From Sorghum bicolor (Eukaryota > Streptophyta > Magnoliopsida > Poales > Poaceae), in contig NC_012870.2 of NCBI RefSeq assembly GCF_000003195.3, positions 25,102,501-25,166,500 on the forward strand: a stretch of DNA of 64,000 bases. Direction: 5' to 3'. Made by a program: the position numbers and the translations under genes. Numbering within the stretch: the first letter of the stretch is position 1; each line of letters opens with the position of its first letter. This document shows, in pieces, positions 46,304-58,687 of this stretch. The notes below the pieces were generated by a model. The model saw only the letters and a program-made list of their open reading frames with translations, was not told the DNA's origin and searched no databases.

Positions 46304-48663
46304 AACTTATTACGTTAGCTAACCGAAACTAAAGCGAAATTAAAACTATCGGTCTAGCCAAGACTACACCCCTCTATCTAAGTTCTCTAGCACCTTGAAA
46401 AGATCCTAAACAAACAAGCAAGGTGCTACCTTAGCAAGAGCTCACCTAACCAATTCTAGGAGCAAGGTCACACAAACCTATGCAACTAGTACTTTGCAAA
46501 CCGAGGGAGCTCCTACTCAAACTAGTGAGGCAAAGCGCACAAAGCCTAAGCTCACTAGCAAGCTCAAAAACAAGGCAACTAATGCCAAATTAGAGAGCGC
46601 AACTTACTTAGCTACACAAACTAAGCAATGTGACTAACAAGGTTACACAAACCAAATTAGTCACATAAGGGGAACTACTTCTAGCCACACAAGCAAGAAG
46701 GTAACTAGCAAGCTACACAAGCTAACTAATTACAAGAGCAACTACACAAGCACAAAAATATGAATGTAAACACAAGCTTGTGTTAGGGACTTGCAAACCA
46801 ACGGGAAGAACAATGTTGACACGATGATTTTCTTCCGAGGTTCACTTGGTTGCCACCAAGCTACGTCCCCGTTGAGACAAGCTCCAAGGTTGCCGCCGGT
46901 CCTCTTGCTAGTGGTGACCCGCAAGTCACACTCTCCCACGTGGAGTGCTTACCACAAGCTCTAGCACTTGACCCGGCCGGACCACTTGTTGCTCTTCACG
47001 TCTCGCTCAACTAGAGTTGCTCTTCGCGATCCCCACGGGGTGAGCACCGTACCCCTCACAATCTCTTCTCCGGAGCACCGCACAATCTCCTTGCGTGCTT
47101 CGACGGAGTCACAAGCCACCAAGCCGTCTAGGAGGTGGCAACCTCCAAGAGTAACAAGCACCACCGGCTTGCAACACGAACACCTAGTGCCACTCGATGC
47201 AATCTCTCAAAGCAACGCACTAGAATCGCTCACTCACACAATCGGATGATCACTATCAAGAATATGTGAGTTAGAGGCTTCACTAGCACTCCCCAAGCAT
47301 GGACACTAAGTCCCAAGGGTGCTCAGCACTTGCCAAGGCCGGCCACCACTTCTATTTATAGCCCCAAGGGCTAAACTAGCCGTTGCCCCTTCACTGGGCA
47401 AAACACGTGGGCACCGGACGCTCAACCCCCAGCGTCCGGTGCTCAGGCGTCAGCCACGTGTCACTAGCCATTTGAAAACGACCGTTGCCGCCAACGGCTA
47501 CTGCGCACACGCGCCTACACAGTACCACCGGACGCTCTGCAAGTCCACACCGGACGGTCCGGTGCTCACCGGACTCGTGCGCAGAGAGGGTTGCAAACTC
47601 GCACGGTCACCGGACGCACCCTGAGCGTCCGGTGCTCACCGGACTCAAGCGCAGAGAGGTTCGCCAAACCGCCCGCACACCGGACGCTGAGCACCGGACT
47701 CTCTCTGGTGCGTCCGGTGCACTCTGCTGCACCCGACAGCACACCGGACGCTAAAGGCCAGCGTCCGGTGCCTCCGCGCAGAGCGTCCGGTGAGTGTTTC
47801 CAACTGAGAAACACTCCCGCGACTTCTCCAAAATTTCCCACTGGCACAATAGAAAATATGCACTTAATTTTCTCAAAAGCGCCGAACCCACACTCCTCTC
47901 AACCCTAGGAACTCCACCTCCTTTGTAAATGTGCCAACACCAGCAAGTGTACACCACCATGTGCAAGTGTGTTAGCAATTTCACAAACATTTTCCCAAAG
48001 GAGTTAGCCTCTCAAACTTGCCACGCCACTCGATCCTAACACGTATGCAAAGTTAGATTGCTCAAGTGGCACTAGATGACCGATATGCAAACAAGTTTGC
48101 CCCTCTTGATAGTACGGCCATCTATCCTAAATCCGGTCATAAACTTCTCTACACACCTATGACCGGTGAAATGGAAATGCCCTAGGTTATACCTTTGCCT
48201 TGCGCATTCCATTCCATCTCCTCCGATGTTGATGCAACACATGCACCAACCAATCACCAAATGATATGATCCACTTCATATCATCACGTGACCGTATTGG
48301 TTCATCGATCTTGACCTCACTTGCTCTTCACCATTGCCTCGGTCCATCGGCGCCAAGTCTTGCTCAAGCTTCACCGTCACACGCGGTCCCTCGCTTCAAA
48401 GCCTCTGACTTGCCCTTCACTCTTGCAACCGGTCCATCAAGCCAAGCCTCATCTTGATCTTCTCCACCTTGGTCACATGACTCCATGTCATGTCTCATAT
48501 GCAATGAGCTCCTCCATCATCACATAATCACATGTGGACTAATCTCCTGTGTATCTCACATAAACACTATTAGTCCACCTAAGTTGTCACTCAATTACCA
48601 AAACCAAACAAAGACCTTTCAATCTCCAAGCACATTAGGACTCACTAATGTGCAATCTACGCC
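46259..48663 (-). mobile_element. Nested repeat splitting gag, probable LTR fragment
   Basis: Between the two gag pieces lies 2.4 kb of unrelated sequence lacking the GCCGAT words of the host element. Read on the minus strand it starts near a TTTGGTTTTGGTAATTGAGTGACAAC motif and ends CTATTCACCCCCCCTCTAGTC, both familiar from grass copia-type LTR regions. The type is tentative and no duplication could be read. The plus strand holds arrays of CACCGGACGC and GCGTCCGGTG words at 47400-47790. Open frames inside (47319-47624, 47591-47908 and others) are by-products of the GC-rich repeats. Confidence 0.55.
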
Positions 48664-51335
48664 ATGACAACCAATCCATCAACATCAGATGAGCAAATCA
48701 AGCTTGCCTCAGATCTGTTGGCATCGACAATGTCGGGATCTGTTCCTCCTAATTGGTGGGGTTACGGTATGCCCCCTGAGATGATGTTGAAGACTCCTGG
48801 AACATCTCAAGTGGCTGACTTGAAAGGCAAGGCTCCTATGGCATCGGCACCTCCAAATCTGCCGATGAATCAGAGTCCCCAGTATACTACAACTACTACT
48901 GCTAGACCTTACACTGGGAATTCTCAAGCTCTAATGTTCCAGATGCCTAACGCATCGGCAGACTCAATGCCGACGCAGCAGAGGTTTATGACACAACCAG
49001 GGTATGTCAATTCCATGATGATGCCCAATTTCCACCCATCGACAGGGTTTCTGCCGATGAATGCTAACAGTGGATGGATGGGGCAATCAGTCTTTCCACA
49101 GATGCCTCAGCAGAATCATCAGGCTCCAGGGTTTCAACAAGGCCAAATTCAACCCGGGTTTCAGAATCAAGGGTTGGCCAACCAGCCGATGAATCTGGGT
49201 CAGCAGATTGGTGGTCAGATGGTTAACCCAATGTTCCATGCAGATCGTGCACCTCAGCAACACGTGGAAACATATCAGCAGGCGCCAGATCCACAACCGC
49301 CTCATCGGCTAGATGCCGATCCTTATTGGGCCGATAAGATAGCTGAAGTAATGAGAGACCAATTTGGGATAAAACCCAAAATCAACACTTACTCTTATCG
49401 GACGCCGTATCCTCCTCATATAATTTAATTCCACTTCCAAATCGGTACAAGGTGCCAGATTTCACTAAGTTTTCTGGACAGGATGATACGTCAACCATGG
49501 AGCATCTCAACAGGTTCATCATTCAATGTGGCGAAGCTGCTAACAGAGACGAGTTAAGGGTTCGTTTATTCTCGTCATCGTTGTCTGGATCGGCGTTCAC
49601 TTGGTTTATATCGTTACCTCCCAACTCAGTGATTACTTGGGCCGATCTGGAGAAGCAATTCCATAAATACTTCTTTTCTGGAGTCCATGAGAAGAAGATC
49701 ACCGATTTGGTCAGATTGAAGCAGTGCAATGATGAATCGATCGAAAGCTTTGTGCAGAGGTTGCGGGAAGTCAAGAATAAATGTTATAGCCTAGTTCTAG
49801 ATGATCGACAGCTTGCCAATTTAGCTTTTCAGGGGTTGTTGCCACATATCAGAGACAAGTACGCTTCTCAAGAGTTCGAAAGTCTGAGTCACTTGGTGCA
49901 AAGGATTTCTGACCAAGATATTAAGCCTTTTGAACCCAAGAGAGCATGGAACAAAAAGGTATCATTTGTCGATGAAGCAGCAAGCTCAGATTCTGATGAG
50001 GAGCCAGTCATCGGCTTAGCAGAGTGGGTGAAGAACAAAAAGCCGATGTCTTGCCCTTTTGGGCATAAAGAGCCAGAAAATTTGCATTTGACATTACCAA
50101 GGTCGATAGGATATTGGACTTTCTACTTTAGGAAGGGCAAATCAAATTGTCGCCTAATCACGTGATTCCATCGGCTCAAGAATTGAAGAAGATGAAATAC
50201 TGCAAGTGGCACAATGCAACCTCTCACAGCACCAATGAGTGCAAGGTTTTTAGGCAACAGCTGCAATCGGCTATAGAGTCTAGGAGAATCAAGTTTGATA
50301 ATTCCAAGGCTCAGAAGCCAATGAAGATCGATCAACATCCTTTCCTAACAAATATGTTGGATGCTAAGGGAAAGACCAAGGTCTTGACGTCAGAAGCAGC
50401 TGAAAGAAGTGCATCGGTGGATCCATCAAATTACTGCTGCCGATGCTAAAGGAAAGGGTTTGATCCAGGAAGGAAACAGCTCAGGAAGGCCTCCCCGATC
50501 TGCCGTTGTGATAACTCATAGAAGGCACCAGGAGACTTGGCAGCAACGTGAAGATCGGCATCAGCGCCAGCAGGAGGACTATCGTCGGGAAGAAGAAAGA
50601 CGCCGACAGGAGTGGAATCGGCATAAGGACCACTGGAACTGCCCGTTCTTTATCCATTGTTGGGAACAGAACATCAAATTGCCCACCGTTAGAGATTGCC
50701 CTGAATGCAATGGTTATGATCGGTATGATAGACCTAATCGGCAGTATCAGAATGATGATCGGTGATTTAATGGGCCGATTAGGGGGAGAACGTCAGTTCA
50801 TGATCGGCTGGGGGGCAGAATCAGTGTACACGATAGGCTTGGTGATCGTGTTGAATATTTTGCCAGGAACCAGGAAGAGCTTGAAGAGATGGCCAATGCA
50901 CGAGTTCCCGATGAGTTCATATTTTGTAGGGACGCTAATACTTATCGGATGGAGTCAAGGGAAAGTCGTCGCCCATCGGTAAGGCAGCCACAACTTCCTC
51001 CATGGTGTCCAGAAGGGTTGACTAGGACACAGAAAAGGAGGCTGCAGCGCGAAAGACGGGAAGAGCTAAGCAAGGGCGAGAATTCTGGCCAATCTGGAGA
51101 TCAGCAACAACCGGATCCTAAGGGAAAAGGGCCATCGGCAGATGTTAACATGATATTTATGTTGCCGATGGAGTTCCTTGCGCCGTCCAGTGATGATGAA
51201 GAGCTGGATTTTTCCGACCAGATAGCTCAGTTGGCTCTGGATCCGATGACGGCCATCTTCGAAAAGCCTGCTGACAATGAAGGCAGCATCTTAAAGCTCT
51301 GTTCGTCAAAGAAAGAGTTGATGGGCAACCGATGA
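48664..51335 (+). pseudogene. gag, main part with capsid region, frameshifted
   Basis: Sequence resumes with a Gln/Pro/Met-rich segment (48664-49428). The retrotransposon gag core follows at 49452-50080, including FSGQDDTSTMEHLNRFI, SGSAFTWFISLPPNSVITW and KKITDLVRLKQCNDESIESF. The frame shifts near 50080, continues at about 50147-50400 (SAQELKKMKYCKWHNATSHS), and shifts again to 50409-51335. A Cys/His cluster near 50635-50710 (NCPFFIHCW...CPEC) looks like a degenerate zinc knuckle. A TGA at 50763-50765 breaks that last frame. Breaks are described, not repaired. Confidence 0.85.
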
Positions 51336-51814
51336 CCAAGATATTAGTTGATGGTGGGGCTGCTATTAACATTATGCCATATGCGGTCTATCGGAAGCTT
51401 AGAAAAGGAGATCAAGATTTGACCAAGACCGATATGATGCTAAAAGACTTTGAAGGAAATGTGTCTCCAGTTAAGGGGGCAATATGCGTCGAGTTGACCA
51501 TCGGCAGCAAAACCTTGCCGACAACTTTCTTCGTAATCAGTGGAAAAGGTGCTTATAATTTGCTGCTAGGGAGAGATTGGATTCATGCCAATTGTTGCAT
51601 CCCATCTAGAATGCACCAATGCTTGGTTCAGTGGGTAGGTGACAAGATTGAGATTGTCCCAGGAGATTCTTCTTATGTCATCGCATCGGCAGAGGCAGGC
51701 ACCTATGAAAGGACCAGGTGTATCTCAGGAGAGATTTGGGAGAAAGATTTCCTCAAAGTTGCCGATTATGAAATTCCACCGATCCAAGCAGTCGGTTCTG
51801 ATAAGGAGTTTTAA
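51332..51814 (+). pseudogene. Retropepsin-like protease region
   Basis: The motif ILVDGGAAINIMPY occupies the position of the aspartic protease active site, and ILLGRDW-like YNLLLGRDWIHAN marks the second conserved loop. The DGG form in place of DTG/DSG is common in this group of grass elements. The frame ends at a TAA that overlaps the ATG of the next frame (TAATG at 51812), with the pol frame displaced. Whether that shift is native or a mutation is not known. Confidence 0.8.
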
Positions 51815-54800
51815 TGGATAGGTTCGCCGATGATGGAAAATTAGGCCAGGGGTTTACATCGGCTGATGATTTAGTAGAGGTAGATATAGGTAATGGTGAT
51901 AAGCCTAGACCTACTTTTATTAGTGCTAAGTTGAATTCTGAGTGTAAGCAGCAGTTAACTGATTTATTAAAGGAATATAAAGATTGCTTTGCTTGGGATT
52001 ATACCGAGATGCCCGGTTTAGACCGATCTATTGTTGAACATCGGTTGCCCATCAAGTCTGGATTTCGGCCACATTAACAGCCAGCTCGCCGATGTAATCC
52101 TAATATCCTTCCTGATATTATGGCTGAAATAACTAAACTTATTGAAGCTAAGTTTATTCGGCAGTGTCGGTATGCCGAATGGATTTCTAATGTTGTCCCA
52201 GTTTACAAGAAAAATGGGAAGCTTCGGGTTTGCATTGATTTGAGGAATCTCAATAAAGCTACGCCGATGGATGGTTACCCAATGCCGGTTGCCGATTTAC
52301 TAGTTGATGCTGCGGCTGGGCATCGGATTATTAGCTTCATGGATGGCAATGCAGGATATAATCAAATATTCATGGCTGAGGAAGATATTCCAAAGACTGA
52401 ATTTAGATGTCCTGGTCATGTTGGGTTGTTTGAATGGATAGTCATGACTTTTGGTTTGAAAAATGCTGGTGCTACCTATCAAAGGGCTATGAATTTTATC
52501 TTTCATGAGTTCATCGGCAAGCTGGTGGAGATTTATATTGATGATGTGGTGGTTAAGTCTAGAGATTTTGCAAAGCATCTTGCCGATCTGCGCAAAGTGT
52601 TAGAATGTACAAGGAAACATGGTTTAAAGATGAACCCTAACAAGTGCGCATTTGGCGTATCGGCAGGGCAATTTCTGGGTTTCATGGTGCATCAAAGGGG
52701 AATTGAAATTAGTAGAAGGTCTATCGATGCTATTAATAAAATAGTTGCTCCCACCAACAAGACTGAGCTCCAATCTCTGATCGGCAAAATAAATTTTATC
52801 AGGCGGTTTATTTCCAATTTATCTGGTAAAATTCGTGCTTTTAGTCCTTTACTTAAATTGAAAGTCGATCAAGAATTTATATGGGGAGAAGAGCAACAAT
52901 TGGCCTTAGATGAGATCAAGAGTTATTTGACAAATCCTCCAGTCCTAATTCCACCTCAGCAAAGAAAGCCTTTCAGATTATATTTGTCTACCGATGGGAT
53001 GGTCATTGGTTTGGCTTTGATTCAAGAATTTGAAGGGAAGGAGCGTGTGATTTATTATTTAAGTAGAAGATTGATTGATGCTGAGACCAGGTATTCGGCC
53101 ATTGAGAAATTATGTTTATGCCTATATTTCTCATGTATTAAGTTGAGGCACTATTTATTATCGGCTGAATGCACTATTATATACAAAGATGATGTGGTCC
53201 GATATATGCTATCTATGCCGATTATGAGTGGCAGAATCGGTAAGTGGATTTTGGCACTGTCGGAATTCGATCTGCGGTACGAGTCGGCTAAGGCGGTTAA
53301 AGGGCAGATTATGGCCGATTTTGTGACTCAACATCACGGTACGGTGGAGACTTTGGAAATTGTACCTTGGACGCTCTTCTTTGATGGATCCACTTGTGAC
53401 CGAGGGGCAGGAATCGGCATAGTGTTAATTTTTCCTCAGGGAAGGAAGTATGAGTTCTCTTTGCCGATTGTTGCCACGTCAACAAATAATCAAGCCGAGT
53501 ATCAAGCTTTAATCAAGGGGTTGGAGTTGTTAAAAGAAGTTCATGCTGACGCTGTTGAAATCTTTGGGGATTCTATGCTGGTTATAAATCAATTGGCTGG
53601 AAGTTATGAATGCCGAAATGAAGTCCTGATAACTTATTACGAAAAGAGCATGCAACTGTTAAGGGAATTCAAAGATTTCTGATTAGAGCATGTTACTCGG
53701 TTACATAATGAGGAGGCGAATCGATTGGCTCAGCATGCCTCGGGGTATCAACCCATATTGAACACGTTATCGGCAATCGGTGCCGATGATTGTAGAGAAG
53801 AAATCATTGATTATTTAAAGGATCCATCTAAGAGGGTTGAGAGACGTGTTCGGTTTCAGGCTACCAAGTATGTGCTCCTCGAGGATGAATTATATTATCG
53901 AACAATCGATGGAGTTCTTCTTAAGTGCTTGGGTGATGATGAAGCTAAAAGTTTGATGGGAGAGATCCATGAAGGAGTGTGTGGAGCACATCAGTCGGCT
54001 TTTAAGATGAAGTGGATGATCAGGAGAAATGGGTATTATTGGCCAACTATACTTGAGGATTGTTTTAAGTATTTCAAAGGGTGTCAAGGATGTCAGAAAT
54101 TTGGTAATATTCAAAGGGCACCCGCATCAGCCATGAACCCCATTATTAAACCTTGGTCGTTCCGGGGATGAGCTATTGATTTGATCGGCCAGATTTACCC
54201 ACCGTCAAGCAAAGGGCATAAGTTTATCTTGGTTGCCACTGATTATTTCACCAAGTGGGTTGAAGCTATTCCTTTTAAAAAAGTTACATCGGCCAATATG
54301 ATTGATTTTGTGAAAGAGCATATTATTTACCGATTTGGTATTCCTCAAACGATTACTACCGATCAGGGTACTATGTTTACATCAGGAGAGTTTGATGAAT
54401 TCGCAATCGGTATGGGGATTAAAGTGTTGAATTCTTCTCCTTATTATGCTCATGCCAATGGGCAGGCCGAAGCATCTAACAAAGGAATTATTAAGCTCAT
54501 CAAACGGAAGATTGAAGAAAATCCTAGGAGATGGCATACATTGTTGAATGAAGCTTTGTGGTCATATCGGATGGCTTGTCATGGATCGACCAAAGTTTCG
54601 CCTTATCAGTTGGTGTATGGGCACGATGCTGTATTGCTATGGGAGGTTAAAACTGGATCTAGGCGACTATCTTTTCAAGATCAGCTGAATGCCGATGACT
54701 TTGCTACTTTGATGAAAGACGAGTTGGATGATTTAGCAGAGCATCGACTGAGGGCTTTGGTAAGTATAGAAGAAAATAAGAAGAGAGTTGCCAGATGGTA

Positions 54801-55047
54801 TGATAAGAAGGTAAAGGCTAAGGAGTTTGCCGATGGAGACTTAGTATAGAAACTAATCTTACCGATCGGGACTAAAAGTTCAAAATTTAGGAAGTGGTCT
54901 CCCAATTGGGAGGGTCCCTATCGGATAAATCGATCTGCTCCTAGTAATGCTTATATTTTAGAAACTCTCGAAGGAGTTGAATTTCCCAGGGCGTTGAATG
55001 GCAAATATTTAAAGAGATATTATCCTAGTATATGGGTTGATGCATGA
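51814..55047 (+). pseudogene. pol: RT, two RNase H domains, integrase; four in-frame stops
   Basis: One reading frame runs from 51814 to a final TGA at 55045, broken by stops at 52075, 53680, 54169 and 54847. The reverse transcriptase (about 52120-52850) has VYKKNGKLRVCIDLRNLNKA, the MTFGLKNAGATYQRAMN motif and the catalytic YIDDVVV at about 52534. The connection and first RNase H cover about 52850-53330. A second RNase H (FFDGSTCDRGAGIGIVL, then NNQAEYQALIKGLELL, then FGDSMLVINQL) runs from about 53370 to 53610. The integrase has an HHCC zinc region (HEGVCGAH...CQGCQKF) at about 53965-54105. Its core carries the D in AIDLIG, the D in TTDQGTMF and the E in GQAEASNKG. Confidence 0.93.
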
Positions 55048-55207
55048 AAGTTTCAGTGCCGATAACATTCTTATCGGCTGGATCAAAGTGTATCTGGGGC
55101 CGGACTCAATGTTTTAAAAGGGTTCCGATAACAGTCCTATCGGCTAGACCAAAATAATCAAGAGTTTTTAAAAAGAAAAAAAACAAGACATGCCGCCGAT
55201 GAAGAGT

Positions 55208-58200
55208 TCACATATTTAGCAGAGCCTGGATTGCCGATATGGTGCGCAGACAAATTTGATCGGCTTCTTCTATCTCCTTCATGTCTTCATTGGTAGAGCC
55301 CTCCACTGGCCTCAGCTTCTTCATTTGCAGTGCCTTGCGAGCTTGAATGTTCCGCTCTTGTTCGAGAGTCTTGATCATCTCCGGCAGCTGGCTTTCTTCC
55401 TGTTGGGCTTGAGACAGAGCTTCTTCTACTTGTTTAAGTTCCACTAGCAGAGCTTCCCTCTGTGCCGATAGGTCAGAGATCTTCTGTTTCAACGTATCTT
55501 CGGAGGATTTCAGAATGCCGATGCTCTTGTGCTTTTCATCGGCAAGATGCTTCACTTTCATCACCTCTTCAGAGAGCTGGGGATATGTGGCTCTATCGGC
55601 AAGGCGCTGAGCGGCCTTTTGGTACTGCAGCTGGCGACTCTCTAAGTGTGCAGCCTAAAAAAGGATCTCCTCGGCATCGGCAGGGATTTGACCTCTAAGA
55701 GCCTTAAACAGAGCCTTAGCCGGATCAGAGTCATCGACCAATTGCGTTGTATCTTGATGAAGCAGAGCTGACAGATCCTCTAACTTTGCTCTGATCTCTG
55801 CCGATGAGGTCCCAATCGCTTGGGAAGAACTTGTTTCTTCGCCTTCGTCATCAGAAATTTCAATAGCGAAGGAGAACAAACTGTCAGGAGAATCTTGTTC
55901 CTAAGAGAGGACAGGAGATGAGTTATTTGATGATGAAATATTGGTAAAATACAGAATGATAGTCAAATGACTTACTTGCTTCAGAGCGATTTCTCGCCTC
56001 TGGCTAGTTGAGGCTGATGGCACTATGGGTTGATCGGCTGGAGTTGCCGATGGAACAATGTCAGCTGAAAATTAACAATGGTAATTATAAAGTGGAAAAG
56101 TGTATTCATCGGCAATAAATAGAGAGTATGTTACCATGAGGGGGTGTAGTACTTGTCTGAATCGAAGAGACTACCGATGTTATGATCAAGCTTGCTGGAT
56201 CGGCGGTCTGCTTGTGTACATCAGCCGATGTTTCTTCTGGCTGGAATTCTTCTAGTTGGGGTTCTTCTTGTGGCTGAGGAGGAGACGGTGCTTGTTGTGT
56301 CTGAGCTTCTGGAGAAGAGGGGGATGATTCCACCGGGATTGGTGACCTTGGAGGAGGGGGATACGTTGTTGTTCTTTGGCGCTTCGCTTGTGATCTGGTA
56401 CTCTTGGAACCTTTTCTCTTTGGTTGGCTGGACTGGGGGGCATCGGCAGTCGTACTTCTAGTCTTTGCCGATTTGCCAGTGTGCTGATACAACAATGAAA
56501 GTTTTGTGAGTACAAGTGTAACAGGGTATTGATGAGGTTCTAATTAAAATGATAAAGTTACCGATGAAGTTCCCATGCTAGCCGATGTGTCCTGAAAAAT
56601 TGTGTAAGTATAAGAATGGAATCGGTATAAGTTGAAGAATTTGATAATTTACCTTGAAGGCTTGTGCCAAAGCAGTAGCAGCTACCGACGGGGATGTTTT
56701 CGTCCGCTTGGTGGTGATTTTCTTGAGACGCACACCCCGGTGCATTAAAGTGGCCAAGGTTGGAGCGTTGTTGTCGATCAAGGAGATCGGGCCCGATGGA
56801 AGGAGTTTGATCGGCTTGCCACTTCTGCTGACTGATGGTGGTGTATCATCGACCTGAATAAAACAAAGGAAGTGAGTTACCGATAGAAAATGGGAATGAA
56901 GGGATTGAAACATCGGTTAAAATACTTACAGTATTATCGGGGACCTTGTATTTGGGATCAATCATGCCACGATATGTGAGTGCCGATCTACAGAACAGGT
57001 GCTCTTTCCACTCTTCCCACCATTGTTTGTATGCCTGAGTAATGAAAAGAGCTGGGATCCAAGCCGATAGATCGACATCTGTATCGGCGTTTGGCGGAAG
57101 TTGAGCTATCCTGATCCATTCAAGATTGCTGGTGATGATCTCCCTCGGCTTTATCACATCGGCATAGCAAAGTGCAATCCGCAGTTGGCCAAAAGCTAGT
57201 TGGCGAGCTAGTGCCGATGGGTTATAAAACTCATAGGTCAGATTGGAAGCTTTCCCACTACCAAAGAAGTTCACTGGTATGGCCCTTGGGGTGATAATTG
57301 CCATCATCACGTCACGATCCTTGTTGAGAGCATCGTTGAAGGGGTGGAAAGTTGGGGGAAATCTGGTATCTGGATCTTCATAGGGCATCCACGCCCGCTG
57401 TTCTCTGGTCAGACCTTCATACAGAGTCTGAAAGAATCGGCTAACCTGGTCTTCATTACCACCAGTACCTGGTAAGACTATGGCAGCTTCGCCAAAGTTC
57501 AAGGGAGAACGAGTTACCGATTCTTCTTCATCCAATTCATAATCCTCGGCTATGTCCCTGGGGAAGCGCTGTGCAAAGAGGTTGAATTCAAGGCGCTTGT
57601 GCATGTGGAGATTAAGCCACATGTTGATAAACCACCAAGGACCCCCTAAGTTGCCGATGGGTTGACCGAGCAGAAGTTTCCTGGCTACCTGGTGGAGGAG
57701 GTGATAAACCGAGCCGAGCAGGTATCGGCCAAGAGGAAATCGGCCGCCATTGGCTAATCTTTCTGCTGCCGATAAGTAAACAGAAGTTGGTCCTGCCGAT
57801 CGGCCACAAAATACAAACTTATCCAGCCATATATTCAGGAAAGTGGTCTGTTCCTTTGCATTAACAGGTCCTGTTCTTCGGTACTTCTGAATGTACCCAG
57901 ACCAACCGCTGATAGCGTGAGTTTCCACCTTAGCACTAGGTTTGGTGTCAAATAGATGACTATTATCGGCAGTGGATATATCTAAGCCAGTGAGCATGAG
58001 CACATCGGCAAGTGTGGGAGAAGCAGGGCCATGACCAAACACAAAGGCGTTGAGCGTGTCTGACCAAAAGTACGAGGCAATAATTAGCAGTGACTCATTC
58101 TTCTCCATATCGGCAAGGGACAACCTAATGCACTGGTCTAATTTTCGCTCGCCCCATTGAACCTCATTTGAGTGGCTGACTCTCAAGAACCAATCCTTCC

Positions 58201-58529
58201 ATCCCTTGGTAGGATGGGGCCAGGAATGGAAGGCATCTTTCCATAGATCTAGGGAGAAGTTTTCGGCTCTAAAGGGAACTCTGTTTGTCTCTGCGTTTAT
58301 CAGATCGGTGGGATCTAGGTTTCCTAGCGGGCCAAGACACTGGAGGTGAGGTTGATCGGTAGGGATAACGATCTTAGCGGCCAAATCCTAGAAGTTTTTG
58401 AGGATAAAAAGAAGAACAAAAAGAAAAAGGAGTATTCAGTAAAATGAATTGCGGATGAACAGGAGTACAGTAAAAGTGCAGGAGAAAGGGTAGTGAACTG
58501 ACCTCAGGCACGATGAAGTTAATGGCCAT
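55208..58529 (-). pseudogene. Antisense seven-exon plant-mobile-domain gene inside the retrotransposon
   Basis: Seven exons on the opposite strand to gag-pol: 58529-58503, 58387-56930, 56853-56653, 56591-56562, 56483-56135, 56064-55976 and 55900-55208. All introns are GT-AG and the phases close to 949 codons. Residues about 10-495 resemble the plant mobile domain (PMD, aminotransferase-like). Examples are ASYFWSDTLNAFVFGHG followed by SPTLADVLMLTGLDI, and TTFLNIWLDKFVFCGRSAG. The domain is shared by host PMD genes and some DNA transposons. A basic and Pro/Ser-rich linker (KRKGSKSTRSQAKRQR) follows, then an acidic patch and a C-terminal coiled coil (about 850-930). A single in-frame TAG at 55655-55657 interrupts the last exon, so this copy is broken or truncated before the coiled coil. 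A TATA box lies upstream. Confidence 0.82.
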
Positions 58530-58679
58530 TTTCTCGCAAGGAAGAGGATCGAAGACTTGGGGGATTGGTGAAGAAGGCCTTCGTGGAAGTTCTTGGAATC
58601 CTCAGGTGGTGCCGCCGCCGTAAAAGTGGATTTTGGGCTGTAGAATGACAAGATGGAGAAGGAGTACCGGAGAAGGAAG

Positions 58680-58687
58680 TATTTATA
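58680..58687 (-). promoter_or_regulatory. TATA box for the antisense mobile-domain gene
   Basis: Minus-strand TATAAATA stands 151 bp upstream of the predicted ATG at 58529, with no intervening ATG-rich frame of note. It is internal to the element, between the 3' LTR and the gene, so the antisense gene has a promoter independent of the LTR. Confidence 0.6.

Noticed and set aside
47400..47790. CRISPR-like appearance of repeated CCGGACGC words
   Set aside because: The repeats are short, in both orientations and irregularly spaced, and the genome is a plant.
47319..47908. Several 90-105-codon frames in the CCGGACGC array
   Set aside because: They are by-products of GC-rich repeats that stay open in many frames; the words are shared across frames and strands.
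52300..52578. Antisense frame across the reverse transcriptase
   Set aside because: It mirrors RT codons and lacks conserved features, unlike the spliced antisense gene further downstream.
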